In this document: positions 1 through 12,500 of the stretch, piece after piece
Layout: the number at the start of each line of letters is the position of its first letter
Position numbering within the stretch: the stretch's first letter is position 1
Assembly (NCBI RefSeq): GCF_964340395.1
Contig: NC_135549.1
Location: 6,685,001-6,749,000, forward strand
Direction: 5' to 3'
Length of the DNA: 64,000 nucleotides
DNA from: Glandiceps talaboti
Taxonomy: Eukaryota > Hemichordata > Enteropneusta > Spengelidae
Position numbers and translations under genes: made by a program
Notes under the pieces: generated by a model
The model's input: only the letters and a program-made list of their open reading frames with translations
Databases searched by the model: none
What the model was told of the DNA's origin: nothing

Positions 1-155
1 ATGATTTTGCTTCTTGCCTTCGGCCGAATGGGGGGATACACCCTTCCGGACCATTTGCCCATGGCCCCACAAGTGTGGCCGCTATGTCACACTTTCCAGT
101 TTTTATCCTTCTCCATAAGTTGCTCAGTCTCAAAAAACTTAGCGGGAACACTGAG

Positions 156-156
156 C

Positions 157-209
<53 letters not shown>

Positions 210-210
210 A
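156..210 (+). repeat. (CAA)n microsatellite
   Basis: About 18 uninterrupted CAA units lying 20 bp outside the RELN exon 30 donor. Confidence 0.95.
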
Positions 211-229
211 CTTAGCAGAATTGACTCAC

Positions 230-503
230 CTTACATAGGGTAGTAAGTATACAGTAACCCTGGTTTTGTTGGAGTACAGGTCAGACACATAGACACTGCT
301 TTTATGGAAACTATCACATCCAATGTTTGGAGGTACACATTCTTGAAGGACTAACTGCCATGTTTTACCCATATCTAGTGAATATTCCAGTCTCACTGAA
401 CTCTCATGAGAGAAAGTATTACCACAACCCATTGCTAAATCAAACTGAAGGAAAGTAGATGGAGTTACATGGAAATCCCAGGTCTCTGCATAGCGAGATG
501 TTC
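230..503 (-). CDS. RELN: RELN exon 30: repeat 4A Asp-box, last exon in window
   Basis: Encodes [60 protein letters not shown] and [10 protein letters not shown]. Asp-box SLDMGKTW. Ends in phase 2 at AAG|GTGAGT; the next exon, expected to carry the strands leading to EGF 4, lies beyond the left edge. Confidence 0.94.
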
Positions 504-3500
504 CTGAAAACAAAGACATGGAGATTGTTAGAAATTTATGCAGTTTGATAAGTTTCTCATTTTCAGTATTTTAAACAATATTTCATATTATCAAAACATT
601 ATGTTCTTATCAGTTACCTTTCTCACTATCAAAGTACAATGCATAGTTGTTAGATTGACAAGATCTTTGTGGTTCGCCACCATGAATCATGTACCACATG
701 TTAGATTCACCGGGATAGAAATCGTCTTCAAAACCATTAGCACACGTATCATTGGCACCAATCAATACATTATCCAAAGCCCACTGAGATCTGGGAATAT
801 CTACAGAAAAAAACAATATCAACACATTTACTGATAGTGATACACACAAAAATCACCACTAAAATCACGAAAATGACATCTCTATTCCTGAAAAATGTGA
901 AAACTAAGGAATAGTTGGTTCTTTTTCTTAAGTTCAGTTCCAAGTATTATTATGGCTTTCCCTGTACTTATTTTTCTTTTTTGTTTAAACTTCAAAAAAA
1001 TGTTTGTTTCTTACCATCCTCTATGTATGGTTGTATCCATCTAAATGAAGTCTGTTCATTTTTAGCATCTTTAGGTAGTGCTATAGTGACTAATTCTGGT
1101 GAAGTACTGAAAGACTTGGCATCTAATTGATGTAGTGTATGCCATGTAATCCCACTATTGGATGAATACTGAATAAAGATGTCTTCCTGCCGACTTATCG
1201 GAAGCTGACAAGTCAATCCCAGATTTGAACTGCCAATACGGATGTAAAACTGTAACATCCTAGGGGAAACAAAAAAACTCAGTACCAAAATTTGTCCAAA
1301 ATTGCCTTAAAACACTTGGCAAAATCACTTGTTGGTGATTATAGATTAAACATGACTATTTTGTCCCACTTGTGTTATTATGTAGTGTCTGAATTTGTGC
1401 AAAATTGATCTTATATGTGTAAAATATTATTCTAGGAGTTATAGAAAGGAAAAGAGGTGAAAGGGTATTAAGTTTCAGACAAACTAACTTACTTTGTAGC
1501 TGTTGTATTGAACTGAGCTGTTCTGCCTTCTCTGGGTCCAACAGAACCAAAATACAAAGACTGCCCTCTAGCCAAAACACCACAACTTGTACCAATCTCA
1601 CCACCAATCACTCTCTCCCAGGAGGAACTAAATTTGTGACCATCAAACCTGTCACTCATACTGGTTTCCAAGGGAACAAGGGCTGTACAACTTGGTCCTG
1701 TCAACGGTTAGAGAATGAAATTTAAACCTGAGTGAGTTTGATGATAATTTAAACAAAAGCAGTCAATTTCAGTATTTTTTCTGAGAAAAAGTCAAAATTT
1801 GTATTCCAATGATATAACAGAATATCTACAAATTTAACACATGACCTTAGGTTATCCAATAGAATACTGTCTGACAAATAAGACATTAGTGCTCACCCTG
1901 GTAACCTTCTTGACAAACACATTCACCATGGTAACAGATACCATTTCCATTACACATATCAGGACATGATGGCCCAATATAGACATCATCTAAGGCAAAG
2001 TGTGGAGCCTCACTTCCAGTTGCCTGCCACCAACGGAACTGAATTTTCCTAATAAAGAGAGAAGTATTTTCAATAATTTCTATCTTCTCTTTTCCTACAT
2101 GAAAGTCTTCTGTTGAAAATTCAACACTCTGGTGGTGTGTAATAAGAGTGAGTTTAATTGAAAATGAATTCTTTATGTGTTTATATTTTAAAATGTGAAA
2201 ATTGCAACCTTTCTAATATTCTCCTGAAAACATTTTTTTTTGACAGAATCTTCAAGAACATTTCAATACTGAGGTTGTTCACATGTAATATTGAAAAAAA
2301 TTAGCTTCATGATCAATAAAACTACTTTCATATACATAAGACTAAAGTATCCTATATAACGACAGGCACTTCTGAGTCTTATGCCTGGGTTTGTATTTAC
2401 ATGTATAGACAATGAAAAGCTTGCAAGTCCTGTCTGTTCTCATGTAGGATGAAGTCAGAACAGTTTCACATGACTTTCATAAGACCTCCCATGGTGTCTG
2501 AATTTAGGTCACATTTAAAGGCACATTTGCATCTAGAAATATCGTAAGTCCCACCTAAGGCAAGACTTTAAAGAAGTCTTGACCTGTGAATATGGTGCTA
2601 TTGATAAATATTGGACTCTAGTATTTAATACAGTCACAGAAAAGTTCTTTTTCTGAATAAAACTACACTTTTTGAGGGGATTATTTGAGACACCTGCTTA
2701 CCTTCCGACCAATTTATCATCAACTGGTATAACCACAAGTCTCCATTTATTGTATGCACCCATGTGATATATACTGCCATCTTTGTATTCGTCAGTCAAT
2801 CCCTCACAGTAACCACTACCTTTGATGAATGGATGACATGGTTTGATCATCAAATTCCACGTCATTCCGGCATCCACGGAATATTGTAGAAAGACTGGAG
2901 CATGGTTTGTGAAGTCTTGTCCACATCCTACCACAATCTAGAATCCAGTACAAGATGTCTGTTAATTTTCTACTTTTAATATTGCAGGAGATAAAAGATT
3001 CTGAGACCCTTTATAAAGTCAAATTGTCAGCATTCAAAAAAAGAATTCTTTCATTTTTCATCTCAAATTTCTTCCTTTATAGTTCAGAGGTAATGCTACC
3101 TATGCTGCATTGGTATTCATTATCAGACACTTCTTGTAAGCCAAACTACTTGTTCACTGCAAATAATACAAGTTAGCTAATGCAGGGTGGAATGAGAATA
3201 GGAGGCAATTGATTCATTCTAAATCTTATCCTGAATTGGTATTTAGTGAGTCATACATTAAGTGTCAGGATTAAGGATTAGCCTACAGCGTAATGATACA
3301 AGTATAACCCTGACATAATGATACAGGTATAACCCTGACATAATGGCATTTCACTGAAGGTAATAATCACTTCAGGAAGTCATGAATATTCGTTGTAAGT
3401 TCTCCTATTATATCATATGCATTTCTACAAATTCCATGGGGTAATGTGGCCCACAGCAAAACTCCCAAATGAGGCACAATGACAAGTGTTTTCCTTCTAT

Positions 3501-6500
3501 CTTGCACCATTTAAAGTGATGTAAAATCATGAAATAACATTCCAGAACCCACTGTTTTAAGAAAATGTCTTTATTTCCTGGGGTGGCATTCCCAGGCAGT
3601 GTACTAATATCTCCTGGTTGTAGGTTCATATATTCAGTGATGGTATATCTTTCACCTACCTTAAACTGTACTATGTCTCCTGGTTGTAGATTCATATATT
3701 CAGTGATGGTATATCTTTCACTTACCTTAAACTGTACTATGTCTCTAGGTTGTAGGTTCATATATTCAGTGATGGCATATCTTTCTCCGTTAGCACTACT
3801 GAAGACTAATGCTGTACCATCAGAGTGACAGAGCTGACCTACATGGCCGTTGGAAATTGATGTCCAGATGTCAGAGGTAACCAGTGACAAATCAGTATTC
3901 TGAAATAAAGTAATCAGAAATTGTGTATAGAATTAAGAGAAATCATTAGTTACTAATTATTATTATTATTATTATTATTATGTAACTTATTTATTGCCAT
4001 AAAACAAAGTTAGATATATAGATTATCACTTGTTGCTGTATGAGTAAATATGCATCATTTAGCAACATGAATATACTATATTACCATGGCAACAAAATCA
4101 AAGAAACTCTGTAAAGTTAGATAATCATGAAAAGGTCAAACAATATAGCAGTGTACATATATCCCTATAGTAGTGTCTGACATTTGAACAAGGTTTGGTT
4201 GAAATTGAGTTTCAAGTATCAAGTATCAAGTATCAAGTATCAGAGATGGAGCAGTCCACCAACACAAAGACATCCCTGGGCACAACTAAAAAAGTCATTT
4301 CAAATACATTTATCCTACCTGGAAATCTGCCTGCAATGTGTTAAGGTTTTTATCACTACCAATATAGATATCATCCAGAGCCCACTGATTATGACCAGCA
4401 CCAGAATGGGAAGGCTGCCACCAACGAATTCTTGTAGAACGAGTCCTAGCAGCAGATGGTAGCTCCTTGTATACAAACCTAGTAAATAGTAGAGTATAAA
4501 TACCAAATTTTCAGCAACAATTTCACGTTATACACATAACATGAAAATTGTGACTGAATTCAATAAATCAATGAATACATGTAGTAGACAGAACTGTTTT
4601 ATTTTGACTATAATCAACATAAAAATATTCCTATACCTTCCAAATAAAAATCAGCTATCGTCATGATGTTTTTGACATACCTTGATTCTTTGTAGAATTG
4701 ATAGTATAATTCCATGAGTAGTGTCCAAGTAACACCACCATCATTGGAATACTGGAGTAGAACACCTTGTTCTCTGCTATGAGAGTCTGTGCACTGTCCT
4801 CTACCACCACCAATACGGATGTAGAATTGTACAAAACTGGCTATTTGGGTGTTCATGTCTAAACTGATCAACTGTCTCACTCCATTCTGTCAACAGAGAA
4901 AAGAATTGGTATAGTTCACTTCCATTTCAAGTAATATTATCAACAAAAGTCATTGGGAGATGTAGTTGTGATTCAGATATGCATAGAACTTGTATAATCT
5001 ATCTGAATAATTGTCAACAGGTGTTAAAAACTTGGGGACCCTGTTGCCATAAATTCTGACAATTGATCAGTCTTAAAAGAATCACTTGTCCAAAAGCTCT
5101 AATAGTCACTTCTATTCATTATTAAAATTTGGCTCAGACATTGTACAATCTTTGTTCAAAGTCATCAGCCATATAAAAGTTTCGCGTTGATACCGAATTG
5201 CCATCACATCACCTCATGTTGGTTTTGATATCATTTACACAGACAGAGGGTATATTTTTATAAAGTTTAAACTGAATGTGACTACAAAAACTTAAAATAG
5301 AAATTTTAATATTGAACTCAGTGTTGTTATGACTTGCCTCTGAAAAGTATAAAGACATGCCAGATGTAATGACACCGCAACCCTGGTTGCCACTGACGAC
5401 GTCACCACCATGAATGGCCAGCCAATCAGACTGTAGCAAGACATGGTCTTCAAAATCTGATCTTAGTGTTGACACAAGTGGATAATCTGGAGAACATGCA
5501 TCACCACTGTAGCCTGGATCACATCTAGTGAAGGGAAACAAATCATTATTTTCATTCTCATTCAAAAGTAAACTATATGTTTCATTGCTATTGAAACTGT
5601 CACTTCAACAGTAATGTGGACATAACAATGAATCTTTCAGTTCATTCAAATGATTTTGTTAGGTCATAAAGTTGAAAACATCATGTATAGAAAAATATCC
5701 AATGCCCATGTAAGTGCAATGTATCATTAACGGCCCACATCAGATTAGCATTAAAATCTATAGAAAATTATATGCAAATGAAGATGCAATCATTCATTCT
5801 ACACGAAAGCATGTGATCGCATAGTCTCATTATTAGACAGAATTTTGTTGTTTTGGATGATAAACATCATGTAATAATAACAGAACCCAATGCTGTGTGA
5901 GTGCTTAGTGTGGTATACTCAGGGGTATTTGCACTCATGCTTGCAGTGTTTCCTGGAAATTCTGCTGCACTTTCACTAACGATTTGCTTGTGAAAGTACT
6001 GCCACAGAGAATAGTTGAAGCACTCATGCAAATACCCTTAGTATGACACACTTGCACTCACATGTCACAGGGTTCTGTCATATCAATTCTTCATTGAATT
6101 CAGTTGCTCCCCTATGATGATCTGCAAAGAGAATATAAAGTCATATGACTTCAAAACATTGAAATAGTTTTCCTACCTACCTACATACACCATCATCACA
6201 TCTACCATGGCCACGACAAAATTCAGGACATTCCTGTCCTATGTACACATTGTCTATAGCCCAACTATCATTACCAGTAAAGGAAGACTGTTGCCATCGG
6301 AAACGTACTGGGCCAAGACTGCAAAAAGTAAAACAGTGTAATATAGAAATTATTTGACTTGAATCACTAGAGAAGATTAATGGATAAAAAACTAAAAATA
6401 TATTTTGAATGTATAATCTAATCAGGAAATGTAAATCTTGTTTTCCTTCAAAACTCTCCAGTGTCTTTGTATAATAGTGTGATGAACTTGTGGATATGCA

Positions 6501-9500
6501 AGTAAAACTGATGTTGGTTTCACTATGAAATGCATAGTGGTCTTTGATAGCTACATAAATATTTATGCAACAACTTCATTTCAGAAAGTCATAAACTTGA
6601 GGATATGCAAGTGAAACTGACAGTGATATTTCACAATAAAATGCACAGTGGTCTCTGATGTCTAAACATAATGAAAATTATGCAACGATAATATTTCAGA
6701 AATTTTGCCTTTTGTGTCCAAACATACCTGAAGTTAGCTTTGAGAGGAACAGTAACTCTGGTCCAGGCTTGGTACTCTGTGTCGTCATAGATACTGCTAG
6801 ATTTGTAGTCATTACAACCAGACTCAGGTGGAAGACAACTTGTAACAACTGGTTGCCATGTCAACCCATGAGTTGTAGAGTACTCAAAATAAATCCTGTC
6901 ATCTAAACAAAGATAAAATTTGTACTGTTTATTGGAGAATGAGTGAAAAAACTACTATGATATTAATCAAATTTTGTGAACCCCAAAATTACACGCTTCT
7001 GCATGTAGAAGTGAAGGTACATTGCAAAGCAAAGGAAAAATGGACAATAAAATTTACATGAATGATTTCCTAATGTCAAAGTCAACAGCAAAGTACTTTC
7101 ACTCTAGAATGGCAGGAAGGTTTCGAACTTGAAATTGAAAATGTTTCTCACAAATAACTTTTGGATATGGGAAGGTGTGACAGAGAAAATCAAACAATAA
7201 AATACTTGAATGTAGACAGCATATTGTCACTTGGGAATCTAGATTGAAATTTCTCAGACATATTCAATGTGTTTAGCACAGGAATAAAATAACTTACAAA
7301 AAGTATGATAGCTTACCGGAACTACTACACTTACCTCTATTTCTGCGTGCTTTGAATGGTGTACCACACCCCAACACCAAGTCAAACTGCACCATAGATG
7401 AACGACCCAACTGTATGGACTGTGTTTCTATAAAACGTACAGCACCTGATTCAGCTCCTCCTGTGAAACTGACGCATACACAAAAACAAACAAATGAAAA
7501 CAGGTCTTATAATTCAACTTCAGCTCTGTTAAAAATCATACTATCAGAGGATAACAAATTATGACAAAAATGTGAATCGTAAGATTCATTGGGTTTTTAA
7601 ACAATGCTACGACCATTAATGTATTTGAATCAATTGTAACAATAGTTGTTATAAACAAATTTCACTTCAACAATCTTGGTATATATTGATTTTAATGTAT
7701 TATTTTTTAATATTTTAATTTCATGTACAATGAAAAACTTGATGACAATTGTTTATGGTATTTCTTTTCTGTAATTTTTTTTTAATGTAAATATTGCTTG
7801 ACTAAAACTAATTTCAGCTCTATCTTAATTCTATTGCTCAATAAATGACAAGACTATTCTGGTAGTTTTGACATCATACAACTCATTTCTAAGAAGTGAC
7901 AGGCATCAACAACAATCTTAAACGTATTGCTTAGTTCAAAGTGCCTTGGGTCTATAGTTTAATCAAAATGGGTGTGTGGTACAGTTGGCTGACATCGGCC
8001 TGGGTAGCGCGGTTGTTAGTGTGTGTGTCTAGTGATCAGGGGGTCTCAGGTTAGAGTCCCGGGCCATCTTTTCTCCCTCTCATTTGCTATGTGGTAGAAT
8101 CCATGGATGTCAGCCAGAGTTGGCTTAGACCCCTAACAAAAGCCACATTTTGGTCAACTTTTACTCTTTTTGTTGTTGTTGTTATAGTACATACCTAAAC
8201 ACATCTCTAGCACCACAGAAATCTTTGACGTCACCTCTGTGAAAGCTAAACGCTTCCTTGACAATCTCAGCATCACTGAAATCACTGGATACTGCATTAT
8301 GGAGGACAGTTGCTATGGTGATATCATCTATGGCCCACACATCTTTGTCCTTGCCAGAATGTGTGGGTTGTTGCCATCTGAACTGACAACCGGCTCTGTG
8401 TGCAGCCACAGGCAGCCATATTGTTTCAACCCTGTCAAGAACAAATATATGAATAGATTACTTGTCTGCTTCATATCCAATAAATTTAGACAATTTTAAT
8501 ATTTAATGTGTTCAAACCTATAGCCATGTAAAGTTATTGAAATTTTGAATGGGGAAAATTACAAACTTTAAGATTGATAATTTCTAAATTCCAGAAGAAA
8601 TATTGTAATGGCTTGTACAGCTAGATTTTGTCTGATCTTAAACATGTATTTTTATGTTGTTCGTAATCAACACAAATTGATATATGATCTAGAACCATGA
8701 TTGCGTTTCAACCCTTGCATAATGGAGGTCAACTGTGTCAAATCACCTCAAAATGTACAACCAAAAAAGTTGCATCCTACTAAACGATATAATAGTTACG
8801 CTGTGCATGACTTCAGAAGTACTTCATTGTTACAAAAAGTGTTTATAAGAAAATGTGATTGATCAACTGTACTGTGACATCTACTAGGACAAGGTGATCG
8901 ATTACATGGTTATAGCCCAAACATAATAGATTGCTTAATACAGCCTTAGGATAAATAGAAAACACTTAGTCTTGCTAACTTGTGGTCAACATTACAAATT
9001 ATCCTTATCTTAGGGAGTCTGGTAACTTGTGGTCAATGGTAGAAATCCTCCTTATTATATTATATTATGTTAGGGAGCCTAACTATAGGTTATATTTTGT
9101 GACAGAATTACAATAAAACTAGAAAATAGAGGAAGACTTCATTCCATTAACTCAAACCCATCATCCTAGGTTGGAAAGGAACTCTTGAATATCACATTTG
9201 TGTTTATCATATAACTTTCAAACTATTATTTTCATATTTACCTAGGTTGTCTGTAGTCTTCAAACCCTAGTACTTTCAGTAGAGTCCACTGCATACCAGT
9301 ATCACAACTATAGTGTACAAATACACTCTCTGTGATGACGTCTGATGGCTGACAGCTTCCTACTGTGGAATAACTTCCCAGTCTGATAGTGAATTGAAGA
9401 TACCTACAAATAAAACAAATCATAAAAGTATCTTGCAGTCGGGCAAAACTCGTCATAATGACAGTCTGTAATCAAATTAAAAGCATTCTTACATGTAATA

Positions 9501-12500
9501 CATAGAACTTGGTTAATATTTGCTGATATAAGATTATCTATCAAACTGTATACAATCAAGTCTGAATCTACATTATATTGGTTTTCAGCTTCCTTTTAAT
9601 TATTGTTATTTATTATTATTCAATAGACTGTTGAGCCAACAACTCTTCTTACACTGTGTCAAGATAAGAAAATACAATGTATATACATTAAGAATACTTA
9701 GTAATAAAGATACAAACATTCATAGTGATGAATTGAAACAAATGGAAATTGACAAAAACTCAGAAGGACAAAATGATAATGACATTAATGGTTACTATAT
9801 TCAGGTCATCATCATACTGTTACAAAATTTTGACTAGAGAATGTAGAGATGAACATTTTCACAAATGCAACATTTACTCATTTATGGTAAATGTAGATTG
9901 AAGCATCAAAGACATCGTACAAATACAAAGTCCTTGACCAAATGAATATACATAAGTATGAACTAAATTTACCTGCTTGTTGTGGTGTCTAGTTCACTTG
10001 TTGTTAGGATTCTGGAGCCTTGTTTGTAGAATACCAATGACTTGCCTTTAGACAAGATACCACATTGATAACCTACATTGCCTCCAACCACTTGTGAGAA
10101 TTGTGGGTTCTCCGCTAAGTTGTCTGACTCAAAATGTTCTCTAAGACTGGTTGGTAGAATGTCTTCATAGATCTCACAAGATGAGCCAGAGTATCCTGCA
10201 TCACAGCTGTAACACATAAGAATGAGTATCGGTGTAATAATTCTCATTTTGTTTTACCCGAAAGAAAGCACAAAATTGAATTAAACAAACCAGACATATT
10301 CAATCACTGCTAAAGAAGTGGCTGGTTCAGGTCAGTATGGGTGAGTGAGTTTTTTGAATGTAATGAAAAATCACATTTACTAACAATACAAAGTTTGCTA
10401 TGGATGTCATTGGGTAATTAATATCCAGTTTGTTAATGTCATAAAACTACAAAGGTGACACAACAATGTTTTATCAAACAACTCCTCTAGTCCATAAATC
10501 AAGTACCAGCGACAACAAAGACAATGCTGGAATTCAAAAGGCATGGGGTAATGAAATAACGTTTTAGTTGATTTAATTTAATATATAATTATACTATTTA
10601 ACACGTTCCGTTACATTTTCTGGAGTTGACTGACACAGCTTTGTAAAACTTTCTGCAGTGATCGATGGAGGCTGTATGAGGAGTTAGTAAGCTCCTTTTC
10701 ACCGGCAATACATCGTAAAGTGAAAGTGTGGTGCATAGTGAGTTATTCGGGTCATGTCACATGTACACGAGTGTACTGTACAGTGATCAGGTAAGAGTTT
10801 TAGGTCAGCAGATTTGTTTAACTAATCAAATGAGATACAAGAAAATTGAGTTCCTTGTATTAAAGGATCAATTAATGTCTTTTCCAGTAACCTTTCCATA
10901 GCACATTTCTACCCTATCATCTGTCATTGTTATGTGCTCATAGTGTTCACATAAAGTAATTAGCACTAGATTACATATAGCCAATCTGTAGTCTTGAAGG
11001 ACTAACACTACTACACTATTTCAGCTATCCTAATTGTAGCCTACCTGTAGTCTTGAAAGATTAACACTATTACACTATTTCAGCTATCCTAACTGTAGCC
11101 TACCTGTAGTCTAGAAAGACTAACACTACTATACTATTTCAGCTATCCTAAATGCCAGTTTGATTTTTTGAATTTTCGCTTGTCTTCAAGCTGGGACCTC
11201 AAAAACTCAAAATGGTAGTTATTAAAGATTACTGAAATAGTGTAGTAGCGTTACTAGTCCTTCAAGGACTACAGGTTGGCTAACATACATGGAATATTTA
11301 TGACAATTTATTCTAACCTGTATTGATAGAGAGGTTACACATGGCACATGGTTGGTTAGAAAACCACACACTACACTCCCTCAGATGATTTCATGTGCCA
11401 TTCGTTCCATCTAACAATATATTTCATATTTACCTGCATCCATTTGAAGTACAGAAACCATGTCCTTTACACATTTGATGTCCACAACCATCACCAGCAT
11501 ACACTGAAATCAAAAGACAACAAAATCATTCACTATAAATCATCAAAATTACAGTAAAAGTCCAATTTCCAAAACCTCTCCAGGGACATAAATTTTGTTT
11601 GGATATGCAGACAGTTAATGTCCATGTCAAATGAACATAATAATAAAGTTATCTGCATACCTAATATTTGAAAACTGTAACTACTTATGAGTAGGCTAAA
11701 AATATGCTACAAGTACATTACATTTTATAATATACAAGAGATAAATTTACCACTATCAAGACCCCAGTTTGTTTTCCCATCTCTGTCTGGCTGTGTCCAC
11801 CTAAATCGAGTGGAACTGGTCAATGCTGCATATGGGAGAGGTATGAGAACTCGCACCCACCTTTAAGAGACAAACAATAAGTTTATCAGAGTTTATGCAG
11901 TGAATTTAATTTCTATATGGTCAAGACTGATTGCAACACCACAACTGTTTAAAGTACAGTCTGTACACTCAATAATGAAAAGTTACATTTTTTTTCACAA
12001 ATGAAGAATCTAGCATATAGTGACAGGTGATGGTGTGCCAAGAAATAATGATATAGTAATCATGTATGTGGCAGGATTTACACAACAAAGTCAAGTATTC
12101 TCTCTAGAGATTAATATTGTCTATTAAAGGTTGATAACATTGTGCAATGTGGTGATGTGTAACTTAACTTGCAGTATTTCAACAAATTACAATAGCTTTT
12201 TCTCACAGTACTGCACTTTTGAAGCGCTATGGAAATGAACCAATACCTCCCACTTCTATCCATCCCTTGATCCCTGTACCCCCCCCCTCCCCCCACTGTA
12301 AAGGGGAGTTGTCCTATAATGCAAAACATCACTTTTCTTTCATATTACTTTACAGCGTGTAAGTAAGTCAAAACATGTACATTCTCCAACGTTTATGGTC
12401 AACACTGTGATTTTGATATATATAGCAATCAATCTATCCTGGGACAAAGCAGAGGTCTCCAAGTACAGGTAATTTGATGTCAACGATATATGTTAATTAG

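Noticed and set aside
3408-3725. Continuation of the exon 24 open frame to 3408
   Set aside because: Beyond the duplicated donors it loses all similarity to reelin and is intron.
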